From contig DBOM01000031.1 of the NCBI GenBank assembly GCA_002299965.1, positions 1 to 64,000 of the forward strand: a DNA stretch of 64,000 nt. The letters run 5' to 3'. Made by a program: the position numbers and the translations under genes. Every line of letters begins with the position of its first letter. Positions within the stretch are counted from its first letter, which is position 1. Of the stretch, positions 50,599-60,820 are shown one piece after another. This DNA is from Caldiserica bacterium UBA646 (GTDB taxonomy: Bacteria > Caldisericota > Caldisericia > Caldisericales > Caldisericaceae). Below the pieces are notes generated by a model. That model did no database searches, was not told where the DNA came from, and saw only the letters and a list, made by a program, of their open reading frames with translations.

Positions 50599-53500
50599 TT
50601 ACTGCCTCCAATCTTTAATTTTTAATGTGCCTTCCCCAAAGAGTTTTTCAACCTTTCTTTGGAATTGTTTCGAATTTTTTGCGAAATATTTTGACGAAAG
50701 TGCAATTTTTATGTCTTTTTCTTCCTTTAAGAGGTGTATAATGACTGGATTTCCCCCTTTATGTAGTTTTATTTCCTTTTTTAGCTCCTCAAGTTTCTTG
50801 GTTAATTCAGCTCCCACTTTTATATAGAGGTGTAATGATTTGTATTCATCTTTTTTCTTGATGTCTTTTTCTGTAAAGAAGTCCACTACTTTTTCTGCAA
50901 ATAGCATTATATTATCTTCTTCTTTTCTAATCGTGCCTTCTATTACAATTACTCCTTCTTTATCTATATAGGGCGTAAAATTCTCATAGTGGTGGGGAAA
51001 GACGAGTGTTTCTATTTTTATGTTGGCATCTTCTATTTTGAATTTATATATATGATTGCCATTTCTTGTTTTACTTCTTTTGACTTTGTCTTTAATGCCT
51101 GCAACAATTACCCTGCTTTCAGTTTCTTTGTTTAAAATGGAAGATACAGTAGAAATTTCCCGTTCTTCTAAAAGGGGCAAATATGTGTTTATTGGATTGC
51201 CAGAGACATAAAAACCAAATGCTTCTTTTTCATAGTTCAAGGTATCCATTAGCGATGAACGTTTGCTTGTGATTATAGGTGTGTTTCCTCCAAAGAGAGA
51301 AATGGCTTCTTCTTTTGCGTTTCCTCCATATTCTTCTAAAAGTTCTTTTCTGTCTCTGCCAAAGGAATCGAAACATCCTGCCTTTATGAGATTTTCTACA
51401 ACTTTCTTGTTGACCTTAAGCGGGTTACTTCTTTTCAGGAAACCGCTAAGCGATTTGAATTCTCCTGACAGTTTTCTTACTTCAATTATTTTTTCTAGAA
51501 TTTTTTCACCTATACTTTTAATAGCAAACATGCCAAATCTGATGGAATCACCTTCTATGTTGTAGTAGACATCTGATTTATTTATATCAGGAGGAAGTAG
51601 GTCCATTCCTTTGTTTTTTATTTCATCTATTATTTCGCTTGTTTTATCTTCATTACCTATGTAGGCATTCAGAAGAGCAGTAAAATATTCTTTTGGATAA
51701 TGTGCTTTAAGGTATGCATTTTGATATGCGATTGTTGCATAGGACACTGCATGGGATTTATTGAATCCATATCCTGCAAAGAATTCTATCAAATCAAATA
51801 CTTTTGTTGCAATAGTCCTGTCTATCCCTTGTTTTATAGCTTTTTCTATAAATATGCTTCTTTGTTTTTTTAATATTTCTGGCTTCTTTTTTCCTATCGC
51901 TTTTCTCAGGATATCTGCTTCAGACATTGTATATCCAGCAAGTACATTTGCAATCTGCATTATCTGTTCCTGGTATACAATGATCCCGTAGGTTGGTTTT
52001 AAAATTTGCTCTAATGTTGGATGAGGATAGGTTATTTTCTTTTTGCCGTTTTTTCTTTCAACGTATTCTTTTATTCCGCCGGCTCTTATTGCTCCTGGTC
52101 TGTACAGGGCTACTACCGCCGTAAGATCATCTATGCTTTCTGGTTGCACGCCTTTTAATACTTTTCTCATGCCGCTGCTTTCTAATTGGAATACTCCGAT
52201 AGAATCTCCCTTTTTTAGCATATCAAATGTTTTTTTGTCATTCATTGGAATTTCATTTAAGTTGATATCTATACCGTTTTTTTGGAGCATTCCTATTGTG
52301 TCTTGCATTATAGTAAGGTTTCGTAAGCCAAGAAAATCCATTTTTAATAAACCGATATGCTCTATGATATCTTTATCAAATTGGGCAATTATCGCATTAT
52401 TTTTATCTAATTGTAATGGTATGTATTCCATTAAAGGTTTGTCTCCGATAATAATGCCAGCAGCGTGGGTGGAAAAATTTCTAACATTACTTTCAAGAGT
52501 TAGAGCTATTTGAAAGAGTTCTTTGTATTTTTCACTGTTCGATTTTTCTTTAAGTTCAGGCACTGTTTCGATAGCATTTTCTAGAGAAGCGCCAAAAGGG
52601 ATGAGTTTTGCAATTTTATCTATTTCTCCATATGGGAAGTTTAGTGCCCTTCCGACATCCCTTATAACTGCTCTTGCTTCCATTCTGCCAAATGTTGCTA
52701 CTTGAGCTACATGATCTTTGCCGTATCTATTTTTTACGTATTCTATTACTTCATCTCTTTTTTTATCTCCGAAATCTATATCAATATCAGGCATTGACAC
52801 TCTTTCCGGGTTTAAAAAGCGTTCAAATAAAAGATCATATTTTAATGGATCTATTTCCGTGATGTTAAGTGCGTATGATACTATACTTCCTGCAGCAGAA
52901 CCTCTTCCGGGGCCTACTGGGATGTTGCGCTTTTTTGCCCAGCTTATAAAATCTTGTACAATGAGAAAATAATCCGTAAAACCCATTTTATTAATGACGC
53001 CAAGTTCGTATTCTGCGCGCTTTTGTACATCAGGGATTTGTTCAATGGGGTACATTTTTTTCAGGCCCTCCATTGTAAGCTTTTTTAGGAAGTCTATATT
53101 TTTTTGTTTATCCCACTCTTCGCCATTTTGAGTGAATCGAGGTAGGTGGTAGGTGTTAAAGTCAAAATTTACATTACACATCTCTTTTATTTTCTCGGTG
53201 TTGTCGATTGCTTCGGGGAATTCTTTAAAGATTTTTCTCATCTCATCTTCGGATTTTATGTAGAATTCTTCTGTTTGGAAGCGCATTCTATCCGGGTCTT
53301 CTACTTTAGCAAGCGTTTGCACACAGAGCACTATGTCATGTGCTTTTGCATCTTTCTTTCTCAGGTAATGTGCATCATTTGTTGCTACGAGCGGTATGTT
53401 TTCTTCTTTTGAGAGCTCTGCCATTATCCGAATTGCTTCTTTCTCTTCGGGCAAGTTGTGGTTCTGTATTTCGAGGAAGAAATTTTCTTTTTCAAAGATA

Positions 53501-53985
53501 TCTGTGTATTTACGTAACGCCTTACGTGCTGCTTCTTTCCCTTCTTTAAGTGCTGATGATGGTATTTCTCCTTGCAAACAAGCACTTAGACCAATAATGC
53601 CTTCGTGGTACTTTTTTAATATTTCGTAGTCTACTCTTGGTTTGTAATAGAAGCCTTCTAAAAATCCTATGGATACGATTTTGATGAGATTTTTGTAGCC
53701 TGTATTGTTCTTTGCAAGCAGAACAAGGTGATATCTCTTTGCGCTTCTTTTTTCTTTTTTTAACCTTCCGTCTGGCGCAACATAAACTTCACAGCCTATA
53801 ATTGGTTTTATTCCGTTTTTTCTCATCGTTTCATAGAAATCTATCGCACCATACATATTTCCGTGATCAGTGATGGCGACAGAGTCCATTCCTAACTCTT
53901 TTATTCTTTGTACTAATTTCGGAATTCTATTTAGCCCGTCTAGCAAGCTGTATTCTGTGTGTAAATGTAGATGTGTGAATCCCAT
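50599..53985 (-). CDS. dnaE: DNA polymerase III alpha subunit DnaE
   Basis: A 1128-residue C-family replicase of the DnaE type. The N-terminal PHP domain keeps its metal ligands (HLHTEYSLLDG, ITDHGNMYG, GCEVYV, NDAHYL), so it may proofread. The palm has GPGRGSAAGSIVSYAL and the catalytic MPDIDIDFGD; the fingers include GVFQLESSGMRKVL. The HhH (FAGYGFNKSHAVSYA) and OB fold (VIVAGIKDKVKRSKTRNGN) lie near the end. Not PolC: there is no internal exonuclease insertion. Confidence 0.96.
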   Translation of the reverse strand: MGFTHLHLHTEYSLLDGLNRIPKLVQRIKELGMDSVAITDHGNMYGAIDFYETMRKNGIKPIIGCEVYVAPDGRLKKEKRSAKRYHLVLLAKNNTGYKNLIKIVSIGFLEGFYYKPRVDYEILKKYHEGIIGLSACLQGEIPSSALKEGKEAARKALRKYTDIFEKENFFLEIQNHNLPEEKEAIRIMAELSKEENIPLVATNDAHYLRKKDAKAHDIVLCVQTLAKVEDPDRMRFQTEEFYIKSEDEMRKIFKEFPEAIDNTEKIKEMCNVNFDFNTYHLPRFTQNGEEWDKQKNIDFLKKLTMEGLKKMYPIEQIPDVQKRAEYELGVINKMGFTDYFLIVQDFISWAKKRNIPVGPGRGSAAGSIVSYALNITEIDPLKYDLLFERFLNPERVSMPDIDIDFGDKKRDEVIEYVKNRYGKDHVAQVATFGRMEARAVIRDVGRALNFPYGEIDKIAKLIPFGASLENAIETVPELKEKSNSEKYKELFQIALTLESNVRNFSTHAAGIIIGDKPLMEYIPLQLDKNNAIIAQFDKDIIEHIGLLKMDFLGLRNLTIMQDTIGMLQKNGIDINLNEIPMNDKKTFDMLKKGDSIGVFQLESSGMRKVLKGVQPESIDDLTAVVALYRPGAIRAGGIKEYVERKNGKKKITYPHPTLEQILKPTYGIIVYQEQIMQIANVLAGYTMSEADILRKAIGKKKPEILKKQRSIFIEKAIKQGIDRTIATKVFDLIEFFAGYGFNKSHAVSYATIAYQNAYLKAHYPKEYFTALLNAYIGNEDKTSEIIDEIKNKGMDLLPPDINKSDVYYNIEGDSIRFGMFAIKSIGEKILEKIIEVRKLSGEFKSLSGFLKRSNPLKVNKKVVENLIKAGCFDSFGRDRKELLEEYGGNAKEEAISLFGGNTPIITSKRSSLMDTLNYEKEAFGFYVSGNPINTYLPLLEEREISTVSSILNKETESRVIVAGIKDKVKRSKTRNGNHIYKFKIEDANIKIETLVFPHHYENFTPYIDKEGVIVIEGTIRKEEDNIMLFAEKVVDFFTEKDIKKKDEYKSLHLYIKVGAELTKKLEELKKEIKLHKGGNPVIIHLLKEEKDIKIALSSKYFAKNSKQFQRKVEKLFGEGTLKIKDWRQ

Positions 53986-53993
53986 ATCTCCCC

Positions 53994-54980
53994 CTATTCT
54001 ATATCGATCTGAACATTTACATTCATATTTTCTATGTCATTAGATGCAAGCGATATTGTGATTCTGTATATCTTTCCGTTTGTTACTTGCATTAGTATCT
54101 CTTCTTCAATATTGTTACTCTCAAAAGTTTTGTTTTCTTTCATTAAAATCTTATTGTCAGATATGTCTGACACGTTTAGATTACTGATTTCATCTTTGAA
54201 ATTTAATATTCGTTGTATTACATCCCTTGCGTATATTAATGCTTTTATTTTCTCTTGATCTTTTACTTTCTCTTCTACCGGACTTATAATAAGTGGTTCA
54301 TTATTGTCGAATATGTAGTGAATATTTTTGTCCCATATTTCTTTTACTTCAAAGTTTACCACTTTTCCCATGAACTGATAATCAATTTCTTGTTGATCGG
54401 CTGTCCCGTCTATGCTAATTGTGAAAGAAAAATCTTCTTGATCATATGGAAATACAAGGGAATTCAAATATTCTTGAACTGCGCTGTCGTTTGTAAAAAG
54501 TTGTATAGAAATGTCATTTTCTCCTTGTGCGATATCTATTGGAATTTTTTTGCTTTCGAAAAATTTTTTACTAATTTCAATAGTTTGATTTCCTTTCGCT
54601 ACAGGAGATATGATGCAATTTCCATTCTTGTCTGTGATTTCTTTTCTGTCTCCAATTTGCACTGTTGCATTTTCGATGCCAGTACCGTTGTAGCTAGCTG
54701 TATTTACTTTAAGATAAGAAATAGGTGAAAGGTATACTATGCAGTCTGGCTGAGTTATTTCTGTATTTTTTGTGATATATCCATCTTTGTTTATACTGAT
54801 TGTTCCTTTTTTCAGTGAAACGGTACCATCTTGTATTTGTAGCTTCTCACCATTTATTATAACTGTACCCTGGATTTCCTTGTGAGTTATGCTATCAAGT
54901 AGCTTTACCTGGGTTTTGCTGCTGCTACAACCCGTAAATATTATTCCTGTTATTAATACTATTAATATAATTTTTTTCAT
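53994..54980 (-). CDS. lipoprotein with carboxypeptidase-regulatory-like repeats
   Basis: 328 residues. Lipobox IFTGC gives lipidation at about residue 18. Two beta-rich segments (VKLLDSITHKEIQGTVIING and VNTASYNGTGIENATVQIGD) resemble PEGA or carboxypeptidase regulatory-like folds. The C-terminal half (FSFTISIDGTADQQEIDYQF onward) looks like a lipid- or ligand-binding domain. Function unknown. It lies eight bases upstream of dnaE, so the two may be co-transcribed. Confidence 0.72.
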   Translation of the reverse strand: MKKIILIVLITGIIFTGCSSSKTQVKLLDSITHKEIQGTVIINGEKLQIQDGTVSLKKGTISINKDGYITKNTEITQPDCIVYLSPISYLKVNTASYNGTGIENATVQIGDRKEITDKNGNCIISPVAKGNQTIEISKKFFESKKIPIDIAQGENDISIQLFTNDSAVQEYLNSLVFPYDQEDFSFTISIDGTADQQEIDYQFMGKVVNFEVKEIWDKNIHYIFDNNEPLIISPVEEKVKDQEKIKALIYARDVIQRILNFKDEISNLNVSDISDNKILMKENKTFESNNIEEEILMQVTNGKIYRITISLASNDIENMNVNVQIDIE

Positions 54981-55046
54981 TCGAACATCATTTTAGCAGA
55001 TATTTTTTTTTACACAAAGAGCTGGATAATTGCTATTTAACTGACT

Positions 55047-55706
55047 TTATCTATGCTTATTGACGCCTATCTTTGGACAATATTTTTCTATAGGACAGTG
55101 AGAACATTTTGGGGATACAGGGGTGCAGATATTTTGGCCAAGAGTGACAAGAAGTGTATTAAAAACTATCCAGTGTTTTTTTGGTAGAATTTTTTGTAAG
55201 GCGAATTCTGTTTCTTCTGGTTCGCTTGTTTTCACAAGATTTAAACGATTCGAAATTCTATGTACATGCGTATCTACACAGATAGCTATCTTGCCAAATC
55301 CTTCATTGAGTACAAGATTTGCTGTTTTTCTCCCTACACCTGGAAGTCCTAAAAGGTCATTTATTTTATCTGGCACTTTTCCATTGTAGTCTGCTGTCAA
55401 TATCTCGGATATTTTTAAGATTTGTTCTGCTTTTCTGTGATAAAAACCTACAGGGTAGATAAGTTTTTCAATTTCTTTTCTCTTAAGCTTTAATATTTTT
55501 TTTGGAGAATCTGCTATAGCAAAAAGTTTTTTGCTTGCGCTGATAGTTGTTTTATCTTTGGTGCGCAGACTGAGTATCGTTGAAATAAGCACTCTGAAGG
55601 GGTCTCTTTTTTCTCTTGCAATAATAGTTATGGCAGGTCTTTCGAATTTTTGGAGCTCTTGTTTCAGTATGTTTACAATTTCTTCTATTCTCTTTTCCTT
55701 TTCCAT
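55047..55706 (-). CDS. nth: endonuclease III
   Basis: A 219-residue DNA glycosylase/AP lyase for oxidised pyrimidines. The HhH with catalytic Lys is LPGVGRKTANLVLNEGFG, the catalytic Asp is in CVDTHVHRISNRL, and the 4Fe-4S loop is CTPVSPKCSHCPIEKYC. Length normal. Confidence 0.95.
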   Translation of the reverse strand: MEKEKRIEEIVNILKQELQKFERPAITIIAREKRDPFRVLISTILSLRTKDKTTISASKKLFAIADSPKKILKLKRKEIEKLIYPVGFYHRKAEQILKISEILTADYNGKVPDKINDLLGLPGVGRKTANLVLNEGFGKIAICVDTHVHRISNRLNLVKTSEPEETEFALQKILPKKHWIVFNTLLVTLGQNICTPVSPKCSHCPIEKYCPKIGVNKHR

Positions 55707-55903
55707 AATCTTAATTTAATATAGAGTTAAAAACCCAACCAGATTTATTTACATTTTTCTTATAAAATTATTATACAATTTAGCTTGTTTTTTTCAAACT
55801 TATTTTAGTTGGAGTAAATCAAAATAAAATTTTAGTTGAGAAATCTGTTTAATAAAGAGATTAACCTATTGGCTTTGTTCCCTTTCGGCAAGTTGTCGAT
55901 GAA

Positions 55904-57106
55904 CTAAACTTGAATTTCTTTTGACTTTGTTAAAGCAAATTTAACAAGTGAGGGGGATATTAGTTCATTTATTATTACCGAGGCGAGTATCCCATTTATC
56001 ATTATTATTCCAACATCTTTTATCTCAGGGAGCTCGAGAACGAGGAGAATTAAACCAAGGGTTACCCCTGCCTTTGGAAGAAGTGCAAAACCTAAATACT
56101 TTCTTACATTTTCTGGAGCTCTTGATACTACTCCTCCAATGTATGAGCCTATAAACTTCCCAGAGATTCTTCCTATAACGATAATTAGAGCAAGAATGCC
56201 TGCATCTTTTAGAATCGATGTCTCAAAGTGAGCACCTGCGAGTGTGAAAAATAAAACAAAAATAAGCCCTTCTATTTCTTTGATTGATGTAAAATATTTG
56301 TCTGAGAATGAAAATGTGTTTGTGATAAAGAATCCAAAAACCATATTTGAAAGAAGATATGAAACCCCAAGGATATTTGATAATCCTGTACAAAAGAATA
56401 TTGAACCAGTAACAAGCAAAAGGAGAGAAGGTGGGGATTTAAAATAGCGCATTATTCTTTTACTTAAGCAGCCAATCGCTATGCCTATTAATATTGACAC
56501 AAGGATTTCAAGACTGCCCCTTCTTAACTCTTTCAATATTGACATTGATCCTGAACCAACGATGCTTTTTGCTACACCTATTGAAATTGAGGTTGCAATG
56601 ATTGCTAAGGCATCGTCCAGTACAACTACTGAGAGAAGTGTAGAAGTAAAGGGTCCTTTTGCTTTATATTCATGTATGATTGCAATTATTGCTGCAGGGG
56701 CAGTGGCAAGTGCAACAGCGCCCAATGTAAGAGCCATGATAAACAGTTCCTTTTTTTCAAGTGTGAAAAATAAGGGATAAAAAAAATAAACTGAAAAACT
56801 TACAAAAAACCAGGCTCCTAATCCCTGGATAAGAGTTATCCAAACAACAGGCATTCCTAATTTCTTAACAATTTTTATACTTAGACTGCCTCCTGCAGCA
56901 AAAGAAATGATAGAGAGTGTAATCTCTGTGATTATTCCCATTCCCTGGATCTTTTCTGGAACGGTTAGACCAAAAAGAGATGGGCTAAAAATTACCCCCA
57001 ATAGGATATAACCTGTTATTTTTGGTAGTCCGATTTTTTCTGCCAGGAGTCCTGCGAAATAACCTCCAACTATAAATATGCCAAGGATTAAATATATATT
57101 TTCCAT
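55904..57106 (-). CDS. CPA2-type Na+/H+ or K+/H+ antiporter
   Basis: A 400-residue membrane protein with about 12-13 spans and no C-terminal TrkA domain. LLGVIFSPSLFGL, ALATAPAAIIAIIHEYKAKG and SVVVLDDALAIIATS are typical (A-P-A and D-D in the ion site). A paralogue with the same layout lies at 59557-60759. Ion specificity is not predictable. Confidence 0.9.
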   Translation of the reverse strand: MENIYLILGIFIVGGYFAGLLAEKIGLPKITGYILLGVIFSPSLFGLTVPEKIQGMGIITEITLSIISFAAGGSLSIKIVKKLGMPVVWITLIQGLGAWFFVSFSVYFFYPLFFTLEKKELFIMALTLGAVALATAPAAIIAIIHEYKAKGPFTSTLLSVVVLDDALAIIATSISIGVAKSIVGSGSMSILKELRRGSLEILVSILIGIAIGCLSKRIMRYFKSPPSLLLLVTGSIFFCTGLSNILGVSYLLSNMVFGFFITNTFSFSDKYFTSIKEIEGLIFVLFFTLAGAHFETSILKDAGILALIIVIGRISGKFIGSYIGGVVSRAPENVRKYLGFALLPKAGVTLGLILLVLELPEIKDVGIIMINGILASVIINELISPSLVKFALTKSKEIQV

Positions 57107-57309
57107 AATTTAATTATAGGACGATTATTAAAAAATTAATAAAGAAAAGAGAGAAATTTCTATTTTTAGGATTTAGAAATTAATGGGAAAATTACCTTCT
57201 TTTGTATTATATATTTCATCAAGAGTGGTAATTTTAATTATTTTTTAAGACCAAATTATGTAACGATGCTAATGAATTATCTTCTTGTGCTCTACGGCTT
57301 TTAGAAACG

Positions 57310-58146
57310 TTATTTGGTTTCTATGCCTAACCCTAGCCATTTTGGACCTCCGTACGTTCCAAGAACGCTTCCTACTTGCAGTAGTGCTGGGGGTATTTTT
57401 AAAATTTTTTCAATTTCTTGCTTAAACTCTTTACCTTCCTCTAAATTTGCTCCGCAGTGAACTCCAATCTTATTTATGCCAGTATCGTTATTTACTTTTT
57501 CGGCATAAGTCAAGAGCTTTGCTTTAGCTTTTTTCCAAGATCTTGAGATGCCTTCGACCTTTGTTTTTCCATTTGTAAAGGAGACAGTCGGCCTGATGTG
57601 AAGAATGGATCCTGCCAGAGCTTCTGCCTTATTCAGCCTCCCCCCTTTTACCATATAATTTAAGTCATCCAGTATAAATCTGGATAGCATTTTCTTAACT
57701 TGAATTTTTACAGAGGAGCATGTATATGCAAAATTTTCCCTATTTTTTATTGATTCAAGAGCTTTTTCTGTCAAGAATCGAATAATAAGTCCAGTGGATA
57801 ATGAATCTACTATGCAAATTTTTTCTGTGTTTAGTGTTTTTTTTGCAAGCATTGCTGCATTAATGGTGCCACTTAATCCCCCGGAGATATGTATAGAAAT
57901 AATATCGTTGTCCTTTTCTAAGATTGGTTTATATGCGTCGATAAAATCCTGTGCTGAGGGTTGAGATGTTTTCGGTAAGGATTCGCTTTCTGTGAGTCGC
58001 TTATAAAATTCATTTGTCGTAATATTTACTCCTTCTTTAAAATGGTTTTCTCCAAAAGATACTTTAAGCGGAACAATTTTTATATCATTTTCTTTTATAA
58101 AACTTTCATCTAAATATGCTGTTGAATCCGTTACAATTCTAATCAT
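57310..58146 (-). CDS. DegV-family fatty-acid-binding protein
   Basis: 278 residues: MIRIVTDSTAYLDESFIKEN, TSQPSAQDFIDAY, ISIHISGGLSGTINAA and SLSTGLI. DegV/FakB proteins hold a fatty acid for phosphorylation by FakA in Gram-positive bacteria; no FakA gene is in view. The ATG follows AAGAGGAGG. Downstream about 200 bases to the antiporter hold nothing I can identify. Confidence 0.92.
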   Translation of the reverse strand: MIRIVTDSTAYLDESFIKENDIKIVPLKVSFGENHFKEGVNITTNEFYKRLTESESLPKTSQPSAQDFIDAYKPILEKDNDIISIHISGGLSGTINAAMLAKKTLNTEKICIVDSLSTGLIIRFLTEKALESIKNRENFAYTCSSVKIQVKKMLSRFILDDLNYMVKGGRLNKAEALAGSILHIRPTVSFTNGKTKVEGISRSWKKAKAKLLTYAEKVNNDTGINKIGVHCGANLEEGKEFKQEIEKILKIPPALLQVGSVLGTYGGPKWLGLGIETK

Positions 58147-58247
58147 TTTTTACCTCCTCTTAAGATTGCTGTTTTATTATAATATTTTATCTAGTTTTTT
58201 TAAAATAGTAGGTTTGCTTATAGTAAACGACGGTAAAGAAGGAATTG

Positions 58248-58469
58248 ATGGTTATAAGAGAGATGGAAGAGATATTGGAAAACATACAAAAAGAAGAGCA
58301 GATTAAATGTGAATATAAGTTTCTTTCGCAATTATATAAAATACTTAGATACATGAATTTTCCGATTCTTTTGGCAGATCAAGATAAACTGGTCTGGGTC
58401 GTAAAAAATTTTGAGGATTATCTTTTGTATTTGAGAGAATGGGGAAGAATTATCGGGGAAAAAGCATAA
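58248..58469 (+). CDS. small hypothetical protein
   Basis: A 73-residue acidic, helical protein (MVIREMEEILENIQKEEQIK) with a C-terminal WVVKNFEDYLLYLREWG. AAGGA lies four bases before the ATG. No family recognised. A second ORF of 51 codons overlaps its end in another frame (58439-58594) and could be its continuation after a frameshift. It lies alone between opposite-strand genes. Confidence 0.5.
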   Translation: MVIREMEEILENIQKEEQIKCEYKFLSQLYKILRYMNFPILLADQDKLVWVVKNFEDYLLYLREWGRIIGEKA

Positions 58470-58594
58470 GAACACGTTTAAAAAACGAAGTTTCTATACA
58501 AAATAGAAATAGAGCAGCAAATGCAGTTGAACGGGCAAAAAAGATCTACGACATTGGAATAACAAAACTTTCTTTTATTGCTAATAACCTGTAA
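58439..58594 (+). CDS. possible small basic protein or frameshifted extension
   Basis: ATG at 58439 in a different frame from the preceding ORF gives 51 residues: MGKNYRGKSIRTRLKNEVSI and then a helix-like NRAANAVERAKKIYDIG ending SFIANNL. The composition is protein-like but the ribosome binding site is poor (GAGA). It also overlaps the 3' end of the opposite-strand gene by 14 bases. It may be the C-terminal half of the ORF starting at 58248. Confidence 0.3.
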   Translation: MGKNYRGKSIRTRLKNEVSIQNRNRAANAVERAKKIYDIGITKLSFIANNL

Positions 58595-59545
58595 TTTCTA
58601 CGTAGCCATACCCCTTTACTTTCTTTTTAAATAGTATGCCGTTTACATTCGAAAGTGCTTCAAGATAGTCCGGTGTGAAAAAAGAATGTATTATCTGACC
58701 CTCCATTACCGAATGAATAAAAAATTCTCCATATTTTGAAGTAAGTTTCCAATGTTCTGGATACTGTTTTTTACCAGCACAGAAATCCTTATCCAAAACT
58801 TGTAAATCGAATGTATTATCTCTTAAAATTGTTCCATCTTCGAGGCTTATTGTTATGAGCTGGTTTATCACATTCCCTCTGTTGTTTCTTAGATTAAATG
58901 CCATTATGTTGACATTGTTATTTAATCTCAAACTAAACCAATCCCAGTACGGATGGATTTTGAAGTTTCCCCACTGATGATCTTGCCAGACAGAACCTTT
59001 TACATTTAGTACCTCATCTTTTCTTCTCAAAGTTCCCCTTGCTTTTAGAGAAATGGTTGAATAGTAATAGGAATTACCTGCATCACCCATTTGAATGATT
59101 CCATTATTTCCGTGAGGGACTATTGTTTTTGAGGGAGAGAATGTAAGAAATATCGAATATTCCTTGAAATCTGCGTGGAGGTTGTATGACTGGGCATTAG
59201 CAAGCAAACTGGTATTCATATTTCTTATTTCAAGTATTTTATCTGTACTGATATGAAATACAGGGATTATCCTTTCTCTAAACAAGAATTTTTTGTTTTT
59301 TATATCTGTTATTGCAAAATGTGATGTAATCCATATGGGGAATAGTTTTAGGATTCCTACAGCTGGAGGAATCCTACCTTAAAGAATGTAAGCTCAAAAC
59401 CAAATTTTTGGTTGAGAAATCCTGAGAAATACCACCATTCAGTAGAAACTCCTCTATGCGGAAGAAAATCTAGGTCTGTTATTGCTCTTTCTGGGCAACT
59501 ATCTCTTCCTGCTAAACTGTTGAACAGGGCAATTTGGATTTTTTT
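58581..59545 (-). pseudogene. AttH/CrtC-like lipocalin-fold protein, frameshifted
   Basis: The open part (59285 to 58581) is a 234-residue C-terminal portion with the CrtC/AttH hallmarks GSVWQDHQWGNF and HPYWDWFSLRLNN. Upstream in a second frame lies the expected N-terminus, DFLPHRGVSTEWWYFSGFLN and FGFELTFFKVGF, ending at a stop near 59361. The first frame reopens just before with GRIPPAVGILKLFPIWITSH. One frameshift at about 59365-59385 joins them. No ATG is seen at the 5' end either, so the gene looks truly broken. Family members act on carotenoids or are of unknown function. Confidence 0.6.
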
Positions 59546-59556
59546 AAGTGGATTTT

Positions 59557-60759
59557 TTATGATCTTTCCTTTTTTATTGGTACTTCTCCTGCGCGGAAAA
59601 TGGCAAATTTTGCTCCAAGTGGCCCAATTATTTCAAAGATAATTACTGTTGAAAGAATAATGGTTGCTATGAATGAAAGTTCGGGGAAAAGGTTGGCTAT
59701 AAATACCGCAAAGCCTATTGCAACACCTGCCTGAGAGAGCATAGCGAGCCCTAAGTACTTTTGTACTTCCTTTGGCGCATTTATAGCAAATGCGCCAAAG
59801 CTTCCACCAAATATCTTTCCCGCGGTTCTAAGTAACACGTATAGCGTTCCAATTACTCCTACTTGCGGCAAAACTTTTATATTTAGGTCTGAGCCCGAGA
59901 GGATGAAAAAGAATACAAATAGAGGAGCAGTCCATGTTTCTATTGAGCTAAATATATTTTCTACATTTCCACCAAAATTTACGAATGTGGCGCCCAACAT
60001 CATACTGCTGAGAAGAGGGGAAATATTAAACTGTTGTGACAATCCTGCGGTAATAAGGATAAATGTGAATGTAAGCATCATTCCTTGTTCTTTTGCTTTG
60101 AAAAATTTCAATGTTTTTGATAGTACAAGTCCCATTATAAAACCTACAAGCGTTGAGAGAACAATATCTTTGATGGGGGCGAATATAGCAAATAAAGGGC
60201 TTACTTGTTCATTTCTTAGAAGGATTTTTGTAATTACTATTGCGACATCAAATAAAATGATTCCTATTGCATCATCGAACGAAACCGCCATAAGTAGATA
60301 ATTTGTCAAAGTGCCTTTTGCTTTATATTCTCTTACCACCATAAATGTTGCAGCCGGTGCTGTTGCAGCAGCGCATGCGCCAAGTAATAAGGCAGTTGGT
60401 ACCGGATGCGGAATATTTAGGAGAGAGGTTTTTGCTAGAAGAATAGTTCCTGTTGCAACAATTGTGGCAGTAAAAATAGATTGAACTAAAGCTATCCATA
60501 TTGCTTTTGTCCCTATTTTTTTAATATCCTTCAATCTAAACATATCTCCTATGAGAAATGCAATAAAGGCAAGTGATACTATAGCGATAATGTCTTCAAT
60601 ACTTTTCAGATCTGGGTGTATAAAACCCGAAGTTGATTTTCCAAGCAGAGCCCCGATCAATACGTAGGTTAACACTCTTGGAAATTTAAGCGCTTTAAAA
60701 AGTTTTGCAGCAGCAATACCGATTAAAATTATTATTCCTAGGTTTAATATAACATTCAC
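59557..60759 (-). CDS. CPA2-type antiporter, second copy
   Basis: A 400-residue paralogue of the protein at 55904, with VLTYVLIGALLGKSTSG, ATAPAATFMVVREYKAKGTL and SFDDAIGIILF in matching positions. Start GTG behind AAAGAGG. The two copies are separated by the DegV gene, a small ORF and the broken AttH-like gene. Confidence 0.9.
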   Translation of the reverse strand: MNVILNLGIIILIGIAAAKLFKALKFPRVLTYVLIGALLGKSTSGFIHPDLKSIEDIIAIVSLAFIAFLIGDMFRLKDIKKIGTKAIWIALVQSIFTATIVATGTILLAKTSLLNIPHPVPTALLLGACAAATAPAATFMVVREYKAKGTLTNYLLMAVSFDDAIGIILFDVAIVITKILLRNEQVSPLFAIFAPIKDIVLSTLVGFIMGLVLSKTLKFFKAKEQGMMLTFTFILITAGLSQQFNISPLLSSMMLGATFVNFGGNVENIFSSIETWTAPLFVFFFILSGSDLNIKVLPQVGVIGTLYVLLRTAGKIFGGSFGAFAINAPKEVQKYLGLAMLSQAGVAIGFAVFIANLFPELSFIATIILSTVIIFEIIGPLGAKFAIFRAGEVPIKKERS

Positions 60760-60792
60760 GTTTGCCTCTTTTCTTATTCTTACAATGATTTT

Positions 60793-60820
60793 ATTATAGT
60801 AAAGATTTTTTTGATGTAAA
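60793..60820 (-). promoter_or_regulatory. promoter of the second antiporter gene
   Basis: Minus strand TTTACA (60820-60815), 16-base spacer, TATAAT (60798-60793), about 35 bases before the GTG at 60759. Confidence 0.65.

Noticed and set aside
59412..59642. 76-codon plus-strand ORF
   Set aside because: It is antisense to the AttH/CrtC-like N-terminal region (EWWYFSG frame) and the end of the antiporter gene.
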